This document shows, piece after piece, positions 45,701-53,815 of a DNA stretch of 64,000 nucleotides. Source of the DNA: Mesorhizobium sp. M2E.F.Ca.ET.219.01.1.1 (GTDB lineage: Bacteria > Pseudomonadota > Alphaproteobacteria > Rhizobiales > Rhizobiaceae); the NCBI RefSeq assembly GCF_004016445.2, contig NZ_SADT02000008.1:186001-250000 (forward strand). Direction: 5' to 3'. How positions within the stretch are numbered: the first letter of the stretch is position 1; each line of letters opens with the position of its first letter. Both the position numbers and the translations under genes were made by a program. Under the pieces are notes generated by a model, which saw only the letters and a program-made list of their open reading frames with translations, was not told the DNA's origin and ran no database searches.

Positions 45701-45744
45701 GGCTTGCTCCCACAGATTCCGCAATCGCTGTAGGAAACAATCCG

Positions 45745-46902
45745 ATGTCCGGCAACACCCATCCGCTCGATCTCTACTGGTATCTACCGACCCATGGCGA
45801 CGGCCCCTATCTCGGCACGGACGAGCGGCACCGGCCGGCAACCTTCGGCTATCTCAAGGAGATCGCGCAGGCCGCCGACCGGCTTGGCTTCAAGGGCGTG
45901 CTCCTGCCCACGGGGACGCGGTGCGAGGACGCCTGGATCGTGTCCGCCGGGCTGATCCCGCTCACCGAGCGGCTGAAGTTCCTCGTGGCGTTGCGGCCAG
46001 GCAGCGGGACGCCGGCGCTGTTCGCGCGCCATGCGGCCACGCTGGACCGCATTTCCGGCGGCCGGGTGCTGCTCAACGTCGTCACCGGCGCGGATCCGGC
46101 CGACCTCGCCGGCGACGGCAACAAGCTCAGCCATGACGAGCGCTATGCGCAGACCGACGAATTCCTGACCATCTGGCGGCGCATCCTGTCAGGCGAGCCG
46201 GCGGATTTCGACGGCAAGTACCTGTCAGCTCACGGCACCGACATTTCTTTTCCCCCCGTCCAGCAACCTTATCCGCCGCTGTGGTTCGGAGGCTCGTCTG
46301 AGGCCGGAATCGACGTCGCCGCTAAACACACGGACGTCTATCTAAGCTGGGGTGAGCCCGTCGAGCAGGTGAAGGAGAAGTTCGATAACGTCAGGGCGCG
46401 GGCGGCGGCTCACGGTCGCAAAATCCGCTTCGGATTGCGCATAAACCTGATCGTTCGTGAAACGGAGGAAGAGGCCTGGTCGGCGGCGGAGCGACTGATC
46501 AGCCGGGTCACAGACGATGTGATCGCTGAGGCTCAGGATCAATTTACCAAGGTCTCAGAGTCGGTCGGGCAGAAGCGCATATCCGCTCTGCATCAGGGAC
46601 GTCGTGACAAGCTGGTTATTGCACCCAACCTATGGGCTGGATTGGGTCTCGTCCGAGGGGGCGCCGGCACCGCGCTTGTCGGGAGTGCGGAAAGCGTAGC
46701 CGCTCGCATTCGCGAATATCAGGAAATCGGCGTGGAGACGATCATCGCCTCCGCTTACCCGCATTTGGAGGAAGCGTTCAATGTTGCCGAACTGCTTTTT
46801 CCGCGACTCGGATTACAAGGTGAACTGCCCCTCAAGGAACGCGGCTGGGATCTTGAGTTCGGACGTGGCAGGGGCGCGGGCGCCCGAGTAGCGGCGTCCT
46901 AG
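45745..46902 (+). CDS. ssuD: FMNH2-dependent alkanesulfonate monooxygenase
   Basis: A 385-residue bacterial-luciferase-fold enzyme of the SsuD type. It has the LYWYLPTHGDGPYLGT N-terminus, KFLVALRPGSGTP, RHAATLDRISGGRVLLNVVTGADP and the ALVGSAESVAARIREYQEIG C-terminal segment. It uses FMNH2 and oxygen to release sulfite from alkanesulfonates. AGGAA lies 8 nt upstream. No flavin reductase (ssuE) is visible in the window, so reduced flavin must come from elsewhere, perhaps from a flavin reductase on another part of the genome. It is paired with a Tau-type rather than Ssu-type transporter. Confidence 0.92.
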   Translation: MSGNTHPLDLYWYLPTHGDGPYLGTDERHRPATFGYLKEIAQAADRLGFKGVLLPTGTRCEDAWIVSAGLIPLTERLKFLVALRPGSGTPALFARHAATLDRISGGRVLLNVVTGADPADLAGDGNKLSHDERYAQTDEFLTIWRRILSGEPADFDGKYLSAHGTDISFPPVQQPYPPLWFGGSSEAGIDVAAKHTDVYLSWGEPVEQVKEKFDNVRARAAAHGRKIRFGLRINLIVRETEEEAWSAAERLISRVTDDVIAEAQDQFTKVSESVGQKRISALHQGRRDKLVIAPNLWAGLGLVRGGAGTALVGSAESVAARIREYQEIGVETIIASAYPHLEEAFNVAELLFPRLGLQGELPLKERGWDLEFGRGRGAGARVAAS

Positions 46903-47288
46903 GCAGGTCGATTTTAGCGGAAGGAGGACACGGTCCGCGCAGCACCCACATGCCGCTGGCCACCTCTATTATCAGATTTCCAAGCCAGGCCTCAGAATAG
47001 CCGCCGAATAGGTCTCTATGCTGCGGTGCTCCAGCTGGAAGTGCGGCTTCTCGCCGATCATCCGAAATACCGACTTCTGCTTCCGGTCCCAAGGCTGTCG
47101 CCAGCTTGGCATGTAAGGTGGCCGCTCAAGGCGTGCACGGTGTCTCCGGTCGCCTCGACACTGCTCATCGGGCCTATGAGGACGCTGCCTTTACGAAGCC
47201 ATTGGTAAACAACGATGCTGCAGTTGCGCTGCGCAGAAAACCGGCTATGAGGTTTCATCTATTGTTGCTGCGAAATGGAGGTTACTGC
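46903..47288. other. Intergenic region without a recognised gene
   Basis: About 385 nt between ssuD and the MucR gene. No frame with a ribosome-binding site or family resemblance was found apart from the extended reading of the mucR frame, which has no support. It presumably carries the mucR promoter. Confidence 0.5.
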
Positions 47289-47741
47289 ATGCCGGAAGAG
47301 AATGAGAACAGCCGAAGCCATTTGATCGAGCTCACCGCAGATATTGTGTCTGCCTACGTCAGCAAAAACCCAGTGCCGGTTGCGTCTCTTCCAGAGTTGA
47401 TCGAAAGCGTGAATTCGTCGCTGTCGAAAATCGGACAACCGGCAGAGCCCGAGAAGCCGGCTCAGGCGCCGGCGGTCAATCCGAAGCGGTCGGTGTTCCC
47501 GGACTACATCATTTGCCTTGAGGACGGGAAAAAGTTCAAATCTCTCAGGCGCCATCTCGACGTGCATTTCGGAATGACACCCGACGAGTACCGGGAGAAG
47601 TGGGGCTTGAAGTCGGACTATCCGATGGTAGCGCCGAACTACGCGGCTCAACGGTCCGCATTGGCAAAATCCAGCGGGCTTGGCCGGAAGCCCACGGCAA
47701 AGCCGGCGAAAAGCACAGGCAAAAAGCGTTCTCCGCGATGA
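47289..47741 (+). CDS. Ros/MucR-family zinc-finger regulator with C-x2-D variant site
   Basis: A 150-residue Ros/MucR regulator. The DNA-binding core contains Cys76, Asp79, His89 and His93 (CLED...RRHLDVHFGMTPDEYREKWGL), followed by the family block YPMVAPNYAAQRSALAKSSGLGRK, slightly broken here. Classical Ros has a second Cys where Asp79 stands. The Cys-Asp-His-His version is known from Mesorhizobium Ml proteins, which can fold with altered metal binding. GGAGG precedes ATG 47289 by 7 nt. MucR proteins silence horizontally acquired and surface-structure genes, so a regulatory role for the element is plausible. It overlaps the next gene by 4 nt. Confidence 0.88.
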   Translation: MPEENENSRSHLIELTADIVSAYVSKNPVPVASLPELIESVNSSLSKIGQPAEPEKPAQAPAVNPKRSVFPDYIICLEDGKKFKSLRRHLDVHFGMTPDEYREKWGLKSDYPMVAPNYAAQRSALAKSSGLGRKPTAKPAKSTGKKRSPR

Positions 47742-47914
47742 ACGAGGAGCCTTGCCCGTTCTGCACAGGCACCGATGTGAGGCCCTACGTGACAGGCGAG
47801 GCCCGCGGTGTGATAGATGCGACGACCGCATCCGGCGCGGTCTGCATTGGCGAACTGAACGCCGTTAGAAGTTGGAATCGCCGTCCCGCGACACCTGATC
47901 AGGATTGGGACTGA
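47738..47914 (+). CDS. Lar-like mini-protein with incomplete zinc ribbon
   Basis: A 58-residue protein with the start and end of restriction-alleviation (Lar-type) zinc ribbons, PCPFC (residues 6-10) and SWNRRP near the C-terminus. The second CxxC knuckle is reduced to a single Cys (AVCIGE). Lar proteins modulate type I restriction; here the incomplete metal site makes activity doubtful. Its ATG overlaps the mucR stop (ATGA), so it is translated only with the regulator. It could also be a small metal-binding co-regulator. Confidence 0.55.
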   Translation: MNEEPCPFCTGTDVRPYVTGEARGVIDATTASGAVCIGELNAVRSWNRRPATPDQDWD

Positions 47915-48392
47915 GGGTCGGTTATCCAGCCTCATCTCAGCCAAGGTCACAGAATACCCGACCGCTGGGGCTTCGATAGCGGTGTTTTTGATGATCCGGA
48001 TTCTTGTCGCAGCCGGCGTGATTGCGACGGAGATAGCCGATCTTTCAACGAAGGCTGCCAAGCCTACGTTGAAGAGCAAGCGGATAAAGCAGGTCAGAAC
48101 AGCCAATCTGACGACGGAAACAATAGCGAGGACAGCGACGAACAGGAAACTCGGCCGGGTCGCGGACGGTTGCCCACTCGTTTCCAGCGGATTTCCACCA
48201 GGGCCTGCATCGGATCATGCGCGTCTGCGCGCTCTTGGCTACTCGCGGCTCCGCCTTGTGGATGTGCGCCGATCATTTCGGCACAAGCATATATTTGTTC
48301 AGCCGGTGCCGTGGCTCGCCCCCGAGCCCCAGCGGTTAGGCCGGCATTTGCTGGCCTACCCCGCCAGCCTGCCGGCCACTTCCGCGGTTCAT
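47915..48392. other. Intergenic region with a decayed copy of the zinc-ribbon gene end
   Basis: No intact gene is supported. On the minus strand near 48180-48215 a short stretch encodes LVEIRWKRV, resembling LVQIRWEKRV at the C-terminus of the protein at 48393-48710. The matching DNA is also similar, so this looks like the remnant of a duplicated copy. Confidence 0.35.
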
Positions 48393-48710
48393 CTATTCAT
48401 CGCGCCAGATCACGCGCTTCTCCCAACGGATCTGCACCAGACGCCGGAACCGGATCGTGTGGGCCTGCTCTCCGGTCGGGTGGAATAGCTGCGCGCTCAT
48501 CCACTCCCGGCTCTTGCACTGCTGGCAGCGGACCTTGTCTCTAACCTCATCGATCGTGACGTTGCCGATCACCTCCCGCAGCTCGAGCGGCTTGTAGTAG
48601 CGCGTGACGTTGCAGCGGGCGCAACGGATGCCCGCCGCCTGCCCTGCGTCGTGGGCATGCATCAGGGTCCAGACGGCGCCGCGCGGCCACTTCTCTGGTT
48701 GTTCCGGCAT
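48393..48710 (-). CDS. Small zinc-ribbon protein next to an SOS box
   Basis: A 105-residue protein with two CxxC knuckles, Cys30-Cys33 (RCARC) and Cys62-Cys65 (RCQQC), separated by a 28-residue helical spacer. That is the geometry of a treble-clef or zinc-ribbon fold. The C-terminus is basic and aromatic (RRLVQIRWEKRVIWRDE). I do not recognise a named family. A perfect alphaproteobacterial LexA box lies about 54 nt upstream of its start, so it is probably damage-inducible. It may bind nucleic acid or a replication/repair partner. Confidence 0.65.
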   Translation of the reverse strand: MPEQPEKWPRGAVWTLMHAHDAGQAAGIRCARCNVTRYYKPLELREVIGNVTIDEVRDKVRCQQCKSREWMSAQLFHPTGEQAHTIRFRRLVQIRWEKRVIWRDE

Positions 48711-48763
48711 ATTCTGAAATGAGGAACATATTCCTGTGCGGTCAAGAGGCGCTTGACTCTTTT

Positions 48764-48778
48764 GTTCTCATTTTGTTC
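48764..48778. promoter_or_regulatory. LexA (SOS) box, alphaproteobacterial type
   Basis: GTTCTCATTTTGTTC matches the alphaproteobacterial consensus GTTC-N7-GTTC exactly, including the common TCATTTT-like spacer seen before DNA-damage genes such as imuA. It lies upstream of the leftward zinc-ribbon gene. No intact rightward gene follows within 500 nt. Confidence 0.8.
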
Positions 48779-49320
48779 ACTTCGGAAAAATGGAGACAGC
48801 GCCTATGAAACCGATGCGTAACACCGAAGCTGACATCGGAAATTTACGCCACAGTGAAGCGCGAAATGCCCGACATTCATCGCGCCATCGCGAAGAAGGA
48901 CGCCGGTTGGGGTTTCTCGCGACCAAGGCAGCTGTCGCATTGGTTCTGTTTTGAGCACCGTGGCGAGGGAGAGAAGTTCCTATGATCAGCCCGCCTAGAC
49001 GATCGGCGAGCACGGCAACGACCGCAAGACGTTGGAGCGCGAGGCAAGGAAGTTGCGCGGGTGACAAAGCTGTCGGACCTTGAGCCGCCGATCGTCGGGC
49101 GACGACATGGGCGCGACCCTCCCAGCGAACAGGATCACTTCTACAGTTGCAGGAAATGCGGCCAGCCGGTCGACCGGCGTGATCTGCGGCAAGCCATCTG
49201 GCATGAACAACCGGACCATCAGCCACTTGACCTGGACGGTTGATCGCGGATTGTTTTGGAAGACGCGGAACCAATTTCGCGCGGCGAAGTTAGCAAGCGC
49301 TCTTCGGGGGGACTCACGCG
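48779..49320. other. Intergenic region without a supported gene
   Basis: Only short frames occur, including a 49-codon rightward one from about 48805, none with recognisable products. The region may hold the decayed remains of an SOS-controlled gene that once faced right from the LexA box, but no similarity supports this. Confidence 0.4.
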
Positions 49321-49602
49321 ATGCTACTTGCGTTGAACGATGCGATCTCGACGGCCGTTTTGGCCGCCAGAGGCGCAGACGCGGAAATCTTTGGAGTGAT
49401 AGACCTCACCAGTAAAAATGAAGCCCGGATCGGCGCAATAAGCTTAGGGCGCGCCATTCAGTTCGTGGCCAATGCGTCGGTGCTTGGATATGACGTTCGC
49501 GGTGCGATGGTTCTCTATGGGGAACCAGGAACGCCAAGCTTACGGGTGTGGGACTGCGAACATCTTTGGGCGCAATACGGTGGCGCTCTGCTCCTGCCAT
49601 AG
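49321..49602 (+). CDS. Small hypothetical protein
   Basis: A 93-residue alanine- and leucine-rich soluble protein beginning MLLALNDAISTAVLAARG. No motif is recognised. GGGGG lies about 12 nt upstream, which is a weak ribosome-binding site at long spacing. Its amino-acid composition looks protein-like, with no stop-rich low-complexity character, but there is no supporting context beyond its orientation, shared with the thermonuclease 47 nt downstream. Confidence 0.38.
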   Translation: MLLALNDAISTAVLAARGADAEIFGVIDLTSKNEARIGAISLGRAIQFVANASVLGYDVRGAMVLYGEPGTPSLRVWDCEHLWAQYGGALLLP

Positions 49603-49649
49603 TGGACTTCGGCCTTATTTGAGAGCATCCTTCCGAGCGGGGGAAAGGC

Positions 49650-50483
49650 TTGGACAGGTCTCGTCACGACAATCGGTCTGATCAATGGCGCAAGCGCGCA
49701 GGCGCGAGGCGCTCGCGCGCCCTGCGGTGGGCGAGCGTGCCACGGCGTCTCATTTTCGTGACTGTCGCGGCGGCCGCTGCCTTGGCTGCACACGCCGCCA
49801 TGCAGCATAGCGACAGCTTGCCCGCAATCAATCTGCAGAACTTGATCGGCCCCAAGCCGCAGCCGATCACCGGTGTTGCATCCGTCATCGACGGCGACAC
49901 GATCGAGGTCCATGGACAGCGGATTCGCTTCAACGGCATCGACGCGCCGGAGAGCCGCCAATATTGCGACGACGCCAAGGGGTTTGAATATCCCTGCGGC
50001 CGGCGATCGGCCGAAGCGTTGGACACCTTCCTGGCCGAATCGAGGCCGGTTCAGTGCACCTTCGTGAAATGGGATCGCTATCACCGCTTTGTTGGCGAAT
50101 GCCGGCGCGCAGATGGCGCCAGTGTGGCCGGCTGGATGGTCGAGCACGGCCAGGCGCTCGATTGGCCCCGCTACAGCCATGGCGCCTACGCGACACAACA
50201 GGCGGAAGCAGAAGCCGCGAAGGTCGGCCTGTGGGTCGGCAAGTTCCAGGCGCCCTGGGACTGGCGCGCGTCGCATGCCGACGGTGCGGCACCATCGAGC
50301 CAGCCGCTCGGCGTCGTCAGCCGCAAGCTGATCGCGCAAAGCGGCAGCTATTCGTGCGAGCCGCGTCGCTATTGTTCCCAGATCAGCTCGTGCGACGAAG
50401 CACAGTGGTATCTGCACAACTGCTCGTGGGGCCGGAAGCTTGATCGGGACGGCGACGGCGTGGCGTGCGAAACGCTTTGCTGA
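49650..50483 (+). CDS. Secreted or membrane-anchored thermonuclease with Excalibur domain
   Basis: A 277-residue nuclease. A basic N-terminus and one hydrophobic segment (about 33-50, LIFVTVAAAAALAAHA) suggest export or anchoring. The staphylococcal-nuclease domain (about 73-200) has VIDGDTIEVHGQRIRFNGIDAPE with the metal-binding aspartates and the catalytic arginine region. A C-terminal Excalibur calcium-binding motif, DRDGDGVACE, ends the protein. It would cut DNA or RNA outside the cytoplasm. The start is TTG 49650 with GGAAAGG upstream. Thermonucleases of this kind are common on rhizobial plasmids near conjugation genes. Confidence 0.82.
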   Translation: MDRSRHDNRSDQWRKRAGARRSRALRWASVPRRLIFVTVAAAAALAAHAAMQHSDSLPAINLQNLIGPKPQPITGVASVIDGDTIEVHGQRIRFNGIDAPESRQYCDDAKGFEYPCGRRSAEALDTFLAESRPVQCTFVKWDRYHRFVGECRRADGASVAGWMVEHGQALDWPRYSHGAYATQQAEAEAAKVGLWVGKFQAPWDWRASHADGAAPSSQPLGVVSRKLIAQSGSYSCEPRRYCSQISSCDEAQWYLHNCSWGRKLDRDGDGVACETLC

Positions 50484-50710
50484 ACCCGGAACGAGCGTCG
50501 CACCCGCTCTTCGTTTAGCCTCAAGCAAGCCGATCGGACGCAGTTGTCTCCACGCTGCCCGCGACCCAATCCCGCTCTCTCGTGATGGCTTTCCTGGTGC
50601 GGCTGCGGATCTTCCACGATCAACCCGCAAGGGGTCCGCTAGCAAGCTGCGGCCGCTCGGCTGACGCCTTCGGGTGATCGCGCCCGCCGCCGCACACTGA
50701 CGGAGCCATC

Positions 50711-50730
50711 GAGCGGGAATTGGCCCGCTC
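50711..50730 (+). promoter_or_regulatory. Leader hairpin before a small backbone gene
   Basis: GAGCGGG-AATTGG-CCCGCTC gives a 7-bp stem ending 5 nt before the GGAG ribosome-binding site of the gene at 50747. Confidence 0.5.
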
Positions 50731-50746
50731 CAAGATGGAGCCTCAG

Positions 50747-50932
50747 ATGTCCCACGATCTCACTCTCGCTCAGAAGGCCGCCTGGTCACTCGCCCGAACC
50801 CTCATGGCCCCCGTCGTCCTCTTCCAGGTCGACGACGAATTCGGCGTCCTGCCAGCCGACGAGCTCGATGGCGCCGACGTCGACATCCTCTTCGAATATG
50901 ATCCCTACAGCGGCGGCCGGTCCGTTCATTGA
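50747..50932 (+). CDS. Small hypothetical backbone protein
   Basis: A 61-residue acidic protein (ELDGADVDILFEYDPYSGG near the C-terminus) without a recognised motif. ATG 50747 follows GGAG by 8 nt and a leader hairpin, which supports real expression. Its position immediately before ardC, in the same orientation, suggests it belongs to the conjugation-associated early region. Small acidic proteins next to anti-restriction genes can be DNA mimics, but nothing here proves that. Confidence 0.55.
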   Translation: MSHDLTLAQKAAWSLARTLMAPVVLFQVDDEFGVLPADELDGADVDILFEYDPYSGGRSVH

Positions 50933-51168
50933 ACCGACATTGCTCCCCCATGCATCCACGCGGCGCCCACCGCCGCATTCTCTTTCTGGCGACCGTTCGC
51001 GGCCCCGTCCTTCGCCGTGGTCCTGGCGGAGCCAGGCAGTCAGCGCAACGGCTGCGCCGTCCTTCGCTGCCGCTGCGGCCATGACCACCCCATCGTGAAA
51101 GCACGATGGGGACCCCGGTCGGGTGCGCGGCCCGCCTTCCTGCTCCGCCCAACCGGACCCCGTGACGG

Positions 51169-51201
51169 GGCCGCGATCGGCGCGGCCTCCAGAACTGGAG
51201 G
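51169..51201 (+). promoter_or_regulatory. Tandem hairpins, second sequestering the ardC ribosome-binding site
   Basis: GGCCGCG-ATCGG-CGCGGCC (51169-51187) is followed directly by CCTCCAG-AA-CTGGAGG (51186-51201). The second stem contains the GGAGG ribosome-binding site (51197-51201) of ardC. The two overlap by 2 nt, so they may compete. Folding would hide the site and limit ardC translation. Confidence 0.55.
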
Positions 51202-51209
51202 TTCATGAA

Positions 51210-52139
51210 ATGAGCAGGAAAGACAAAGCACCGCGCATCGATATATATGCGCGCATCACCGACCGCATCGTGGCTGAGCTGGAGAAGGGTGTCCGCCCCT
51301 GGATGCAGCCGTGGCATTCGAGCAATGCCATCGGCCGCGTGACCCGGCCGCTCAGGCACAACGGACTGCCCTATAACGGCATGAACGTGCTGTTGCTTTG
51401 GTCGGAGGCTATCGCACGCGGCTTTTCCAGCCCGATGTGGATGACGTTCAAGCAGGCGCTCGAACTCGGCGGCGCGGTCCGCAAGGGGGAGACCGGCTCC
51501 ATGGTGGTCTTCGCCAGCCGATTTACCAGGACGGAAACGGGCGCCGCGGGCGAGGAAATCGACCGCGAGATCCCGTTCCTCAAGGCCTATTCCGTTTTCA
51601 ACGTGGCGCAAATCGATGGCCTGCCGGACCACTTTTATGGCCAGCAGGCAGAGCCGGTGCGCGATCCGATCGCCCGCATTACGCATGCCGACCAGTTCTT
51701 TGCCAATACGGGCGCTGTGATCCGACACGGCGGTGATCGCGCCTATTTTGCGCCGGCGACCGACCACATCCAGATGCCACCGTTCCAGACCTTCCGGGAC
51801 GCTGCGTCATACGTGGCAACGCTCAGCCACGAGGCCACCCATTGGACTTCGGCGCCGAACCGCGCGAATCGCGACCTCAGCCGCTACGCCAGGGACCGAA
51901 GCGAACGCGCACGCGAAGAGCTGATCGCAGAGCTCGGAAGCTGCTTCCTCTGCGCCGATCTTGGTATCGTGCCGGAGCTCGAGCCACGCCCGGACCACGC
52001 GAGCTATCTCGACTCATGGCTCAAGGTGCTCGCCGACGACAAGCGGGCGATCTTCTCCGCCGCGGCCCATGCGCAGCGCGCCGTCGCCTTCCTGCACGGT
52101 CTCCAGCCGGCGGCTGCCGAAGAACGCGAAGCCGCCTGA
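51210..52139 (+). CDS. ardC: ArdC-family anti-restriction/ssDNA-binding protein
   Basis: A 309-residue ArdC protein. The N-terminal ssDNA-binding domain (about 1-130) includes DIYARITDRIVAELEKGVRPW and GRVTRPLRHNGLPYNGMN, broken by small variations. The C-terminal metalloprotease-like domain (about 150-300) has the zinc motif His207-Glu208-x-x-His211 (SHEATH) and a downstream acidic ligand region. ArdC protects incoming single-stranded DNA from restriction during conjugation. GGAGG sits 8 nt before ATG 51210, within a hairpin. Intact active-site motif. Confidence 0.88.
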   Translation: MSRKDKAPRIDIYARITDRIVAELEKGVRPWMQPWHSSNAIGRVTRPLRHNGLPYNGMNVLLLWSEAIARGFSSPMWMTFKQALELGGAVRKGETGSMVVFASRFTRTETGAAGEEIDREIPFLKAYSVFNVAQIDGLPDHFYGQQAEPVRDPIARITHADQFFANTGAVIRHGGDRAYFAPATDHIQMPPFQTFRDAASYVATLSHEATHWTSAPNRANRDLSRYARDRSERAREELIAELGSCFLCADLGIVPELEPRPDHASYLDSWLKVLADDKRAIFSAAAHAQRAVAFLHGLQPAAAEEREAA

Positions 52140-52969
52140 TGTCCATGCATCATCGAAGGGGGAAGGCTGCGTGCCTTCCCCTTCGGCATCGCTTGGCCGT
52201 GCCGCTTGATGAGGCGGATCTGTCGGCACCGGCAAATCATGGCCAGCTCGATTTCTGGATCGACCAATGCAAGGCATGTACGGTGTCTGACAGGCCTAAG
52301 CCAAGCAGCATCTCCTTTCGAAGCGTCCTGTCTGCTCGAGGGTTTCGTGATTGGGTCGGATATTGCGAATGCGTGCGACCAGGAGGTGCAAAGGATCCTT
52401 GCTGCCATCTCGAGCGAACGGCACGCGAGCCTGGTGGAACAGCCGAGCGGCTCCAGATCGACGGCAAGTTCGGCCACGGGATCTCGCGGTACTCAAGGAC
52501 CTGGCAGATCATTTCCACGGTCGTCGGAGATGGAGTTATCGGGCTTCATCGAGGAAGCCGATCACAGCCAACGGCGCATCCTGATAGCGGTTAGCGTCGG
52601 CCTTCCCACCAGCGAGGCCATAGGTGCCGAATACCGATAAGTGGGCCAGCTCGTTCCTTCCGCCCCTCGCAACAGGCCAGCCCCTCAGCGGCTCGATGAG
52701 GCATGTCTGACCGGAAAGCGGCTGCGCCTCGATCGTTCTCCCGCAACGGCCATACGCAACTTTCTTCCCCTGCCGGACCCCACCCCACTCGGCTTGCCGA
52801 GCGGGGCCCCGAGGCGCCGCCATTCCTCGCGCTACCCAAGAAAGCCGCTCCAGGCCGCCCTCCATTGCATTCCGGCCCTTTGGGGTGCGGTCCGATCGTC
52901 TCCGGTCTGTCGACTGCCATCGAGGCCGCGAAGGGCGCGGCCCGAAACCAGAAGGAAAGGAACTTCACC
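52140..52969. other. Long intergenic region with a leader hairpin before DUF736
   Basis: No gene is supported over about 830 nt; frames on both strands look like shadows. At the right end GGCCGCG-AAGGG-CGCGGCC (52924-52942) repeats exactly the stem sequence found before ardC, with a different loop, 28 nt before the DUF736 start. Confidence 0.5.
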
Positions 52970-53281
52970 ATGGCCACCATCGGCACTTTCATCAGCACCG
53001 CCAACGGCTTCACCGGCACGATCAAAACCCTCAACCTCAACGTCAAGGCGCGCATCGAGCGGGTCGAGACCCCCTCCGACAAGGGCCCGCACTTCCGCAT
53101 CTACTCTGCAGCCGTGGAACTGGGCGCCGCCTGGCAGAAGACCGCCAAGGAAACCGAGCGCGACTACCTCTCGGTCAAGCTGGACGATCCGAGCTTCCCG
53201 GCCCCGATCTACGCCACTCTGATCGAGGTGGACGGACAGGAAGGCTTCCAGCTCATCTGGTCCCGCCCGAACCGCGACTGA
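52970..53281 (+). CDS. DUF736-family protein
   Basis: A 103-residue member of DUF736, a family abundant on alphaproteobacterial plasmids and ICEs. It shows the conserved MATIGTF start, GFTGTIKTLNLNVKARIERVE and the C-terminal FQLIWSRP segments, slightly shortened here. It is predicted to be a small beta-rich cytoplasmic protein. Its function is unknown; constant linkage to ArdC and tra genes suggests a role in conjugation or DNA processing. AAGGAAAGG precedes the ATG. Confidence 0.85.
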   Translation: MATIGTFISTANGFTGTIKTLNLNVKARIERVETPSDKGPHFRIYSAAVELGAAWQKTAKETERDYLSVKLDDPSFPAPIYATLIEVDGQEGFQLIWSRPNRD

Positions 53282-53303
53282 ACGGCCCTGGCAAGCGACC
53301 CCG

Positions 53304-53582
53304 TCAAGCAGACGGGGTCGCTTCGGCATGTCGAGCGGCAGATCTTGGCCGATAACCTCGCAGCTTCTTGGCGCGCAACAATGCAAGGAAGAAACCTACG
53401 GCCTCACCCTCGTTGTCGAAGGAATGCTGGACGGTGCGGCCGCTAGTTCCGATCCGTCCCCATCGGCGGACAACGCAGGTTTGGCCGAACAGCGTCGCTT
53501 CGATCGACAACGCGTAGAACCGGGCCATGTTGAGGTCCGGGTCACGCCGTTCGATGTGGAGCCGATAGTGCAGCGCGTTCAT
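53304..53582 (-). CDS. Stand-alone WGR-domain protein
   Basis: A 92-residue WGR domain. It has the RLHIERRDPDLNMARFYAL strand and the signature RRWGRIGTSG, followed by a helix typical of the fold. WGR domains bind nucleic acid ends and occur in PARPs and in plasmid-borne small proteins. ATG 53582 was chosen because MNALHYRLHIE is the usual beginning; a GTG at 53636 is possible. It is convergent with the DUF736 gene 22 nt away and lies downstream of traG. Confidence 0.78.
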   Translation of the reverse strand: MNALHYRLHIERRDPDLNMARFYALSIEATLFGQTCVVRRWGRIGTSGRTVQHSFDNEGEAVGFFLALLRAKKLRGYRPRSAARHAEATPSA

Positions 53583-53815
53583 GGCGAACAGAATCGCGCA
53601 GTCCAAATCCGGCGTCCAATGATAGGTTTGAATCACTGGGCGCGGTTCGATTCATTCGTGTGATGGATCGCGTGGCCGATCAACCGGCTTTTCCGCAACC
53701 GTGCTGCGTGGGTCCTGGCAAGCCAGCAGAAGCCCGATGGCGCTGCTCCAACCCCGCGTGCGGTTTAGGCGCATGGGGCGGGCGCCGATGACAGCCAGGG
53801 CGGAACAGAGCAAGG

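Noticed and set aside
44704..45744. Upstream extension of ssuD
   Set aside because: The frame continues open behind tauBC but only as their shadow; the SsuD family begins at MSGNTHPLDLYWY and a ribosome-binding site precedes ATG 45745.
47982..48488. A 168-codon plus-strand frame
   Set aside because: It partly lies antisense to the zinc-ribbon gene, has no ribosome-binding site and reads as low-complexity sequence in its second half.
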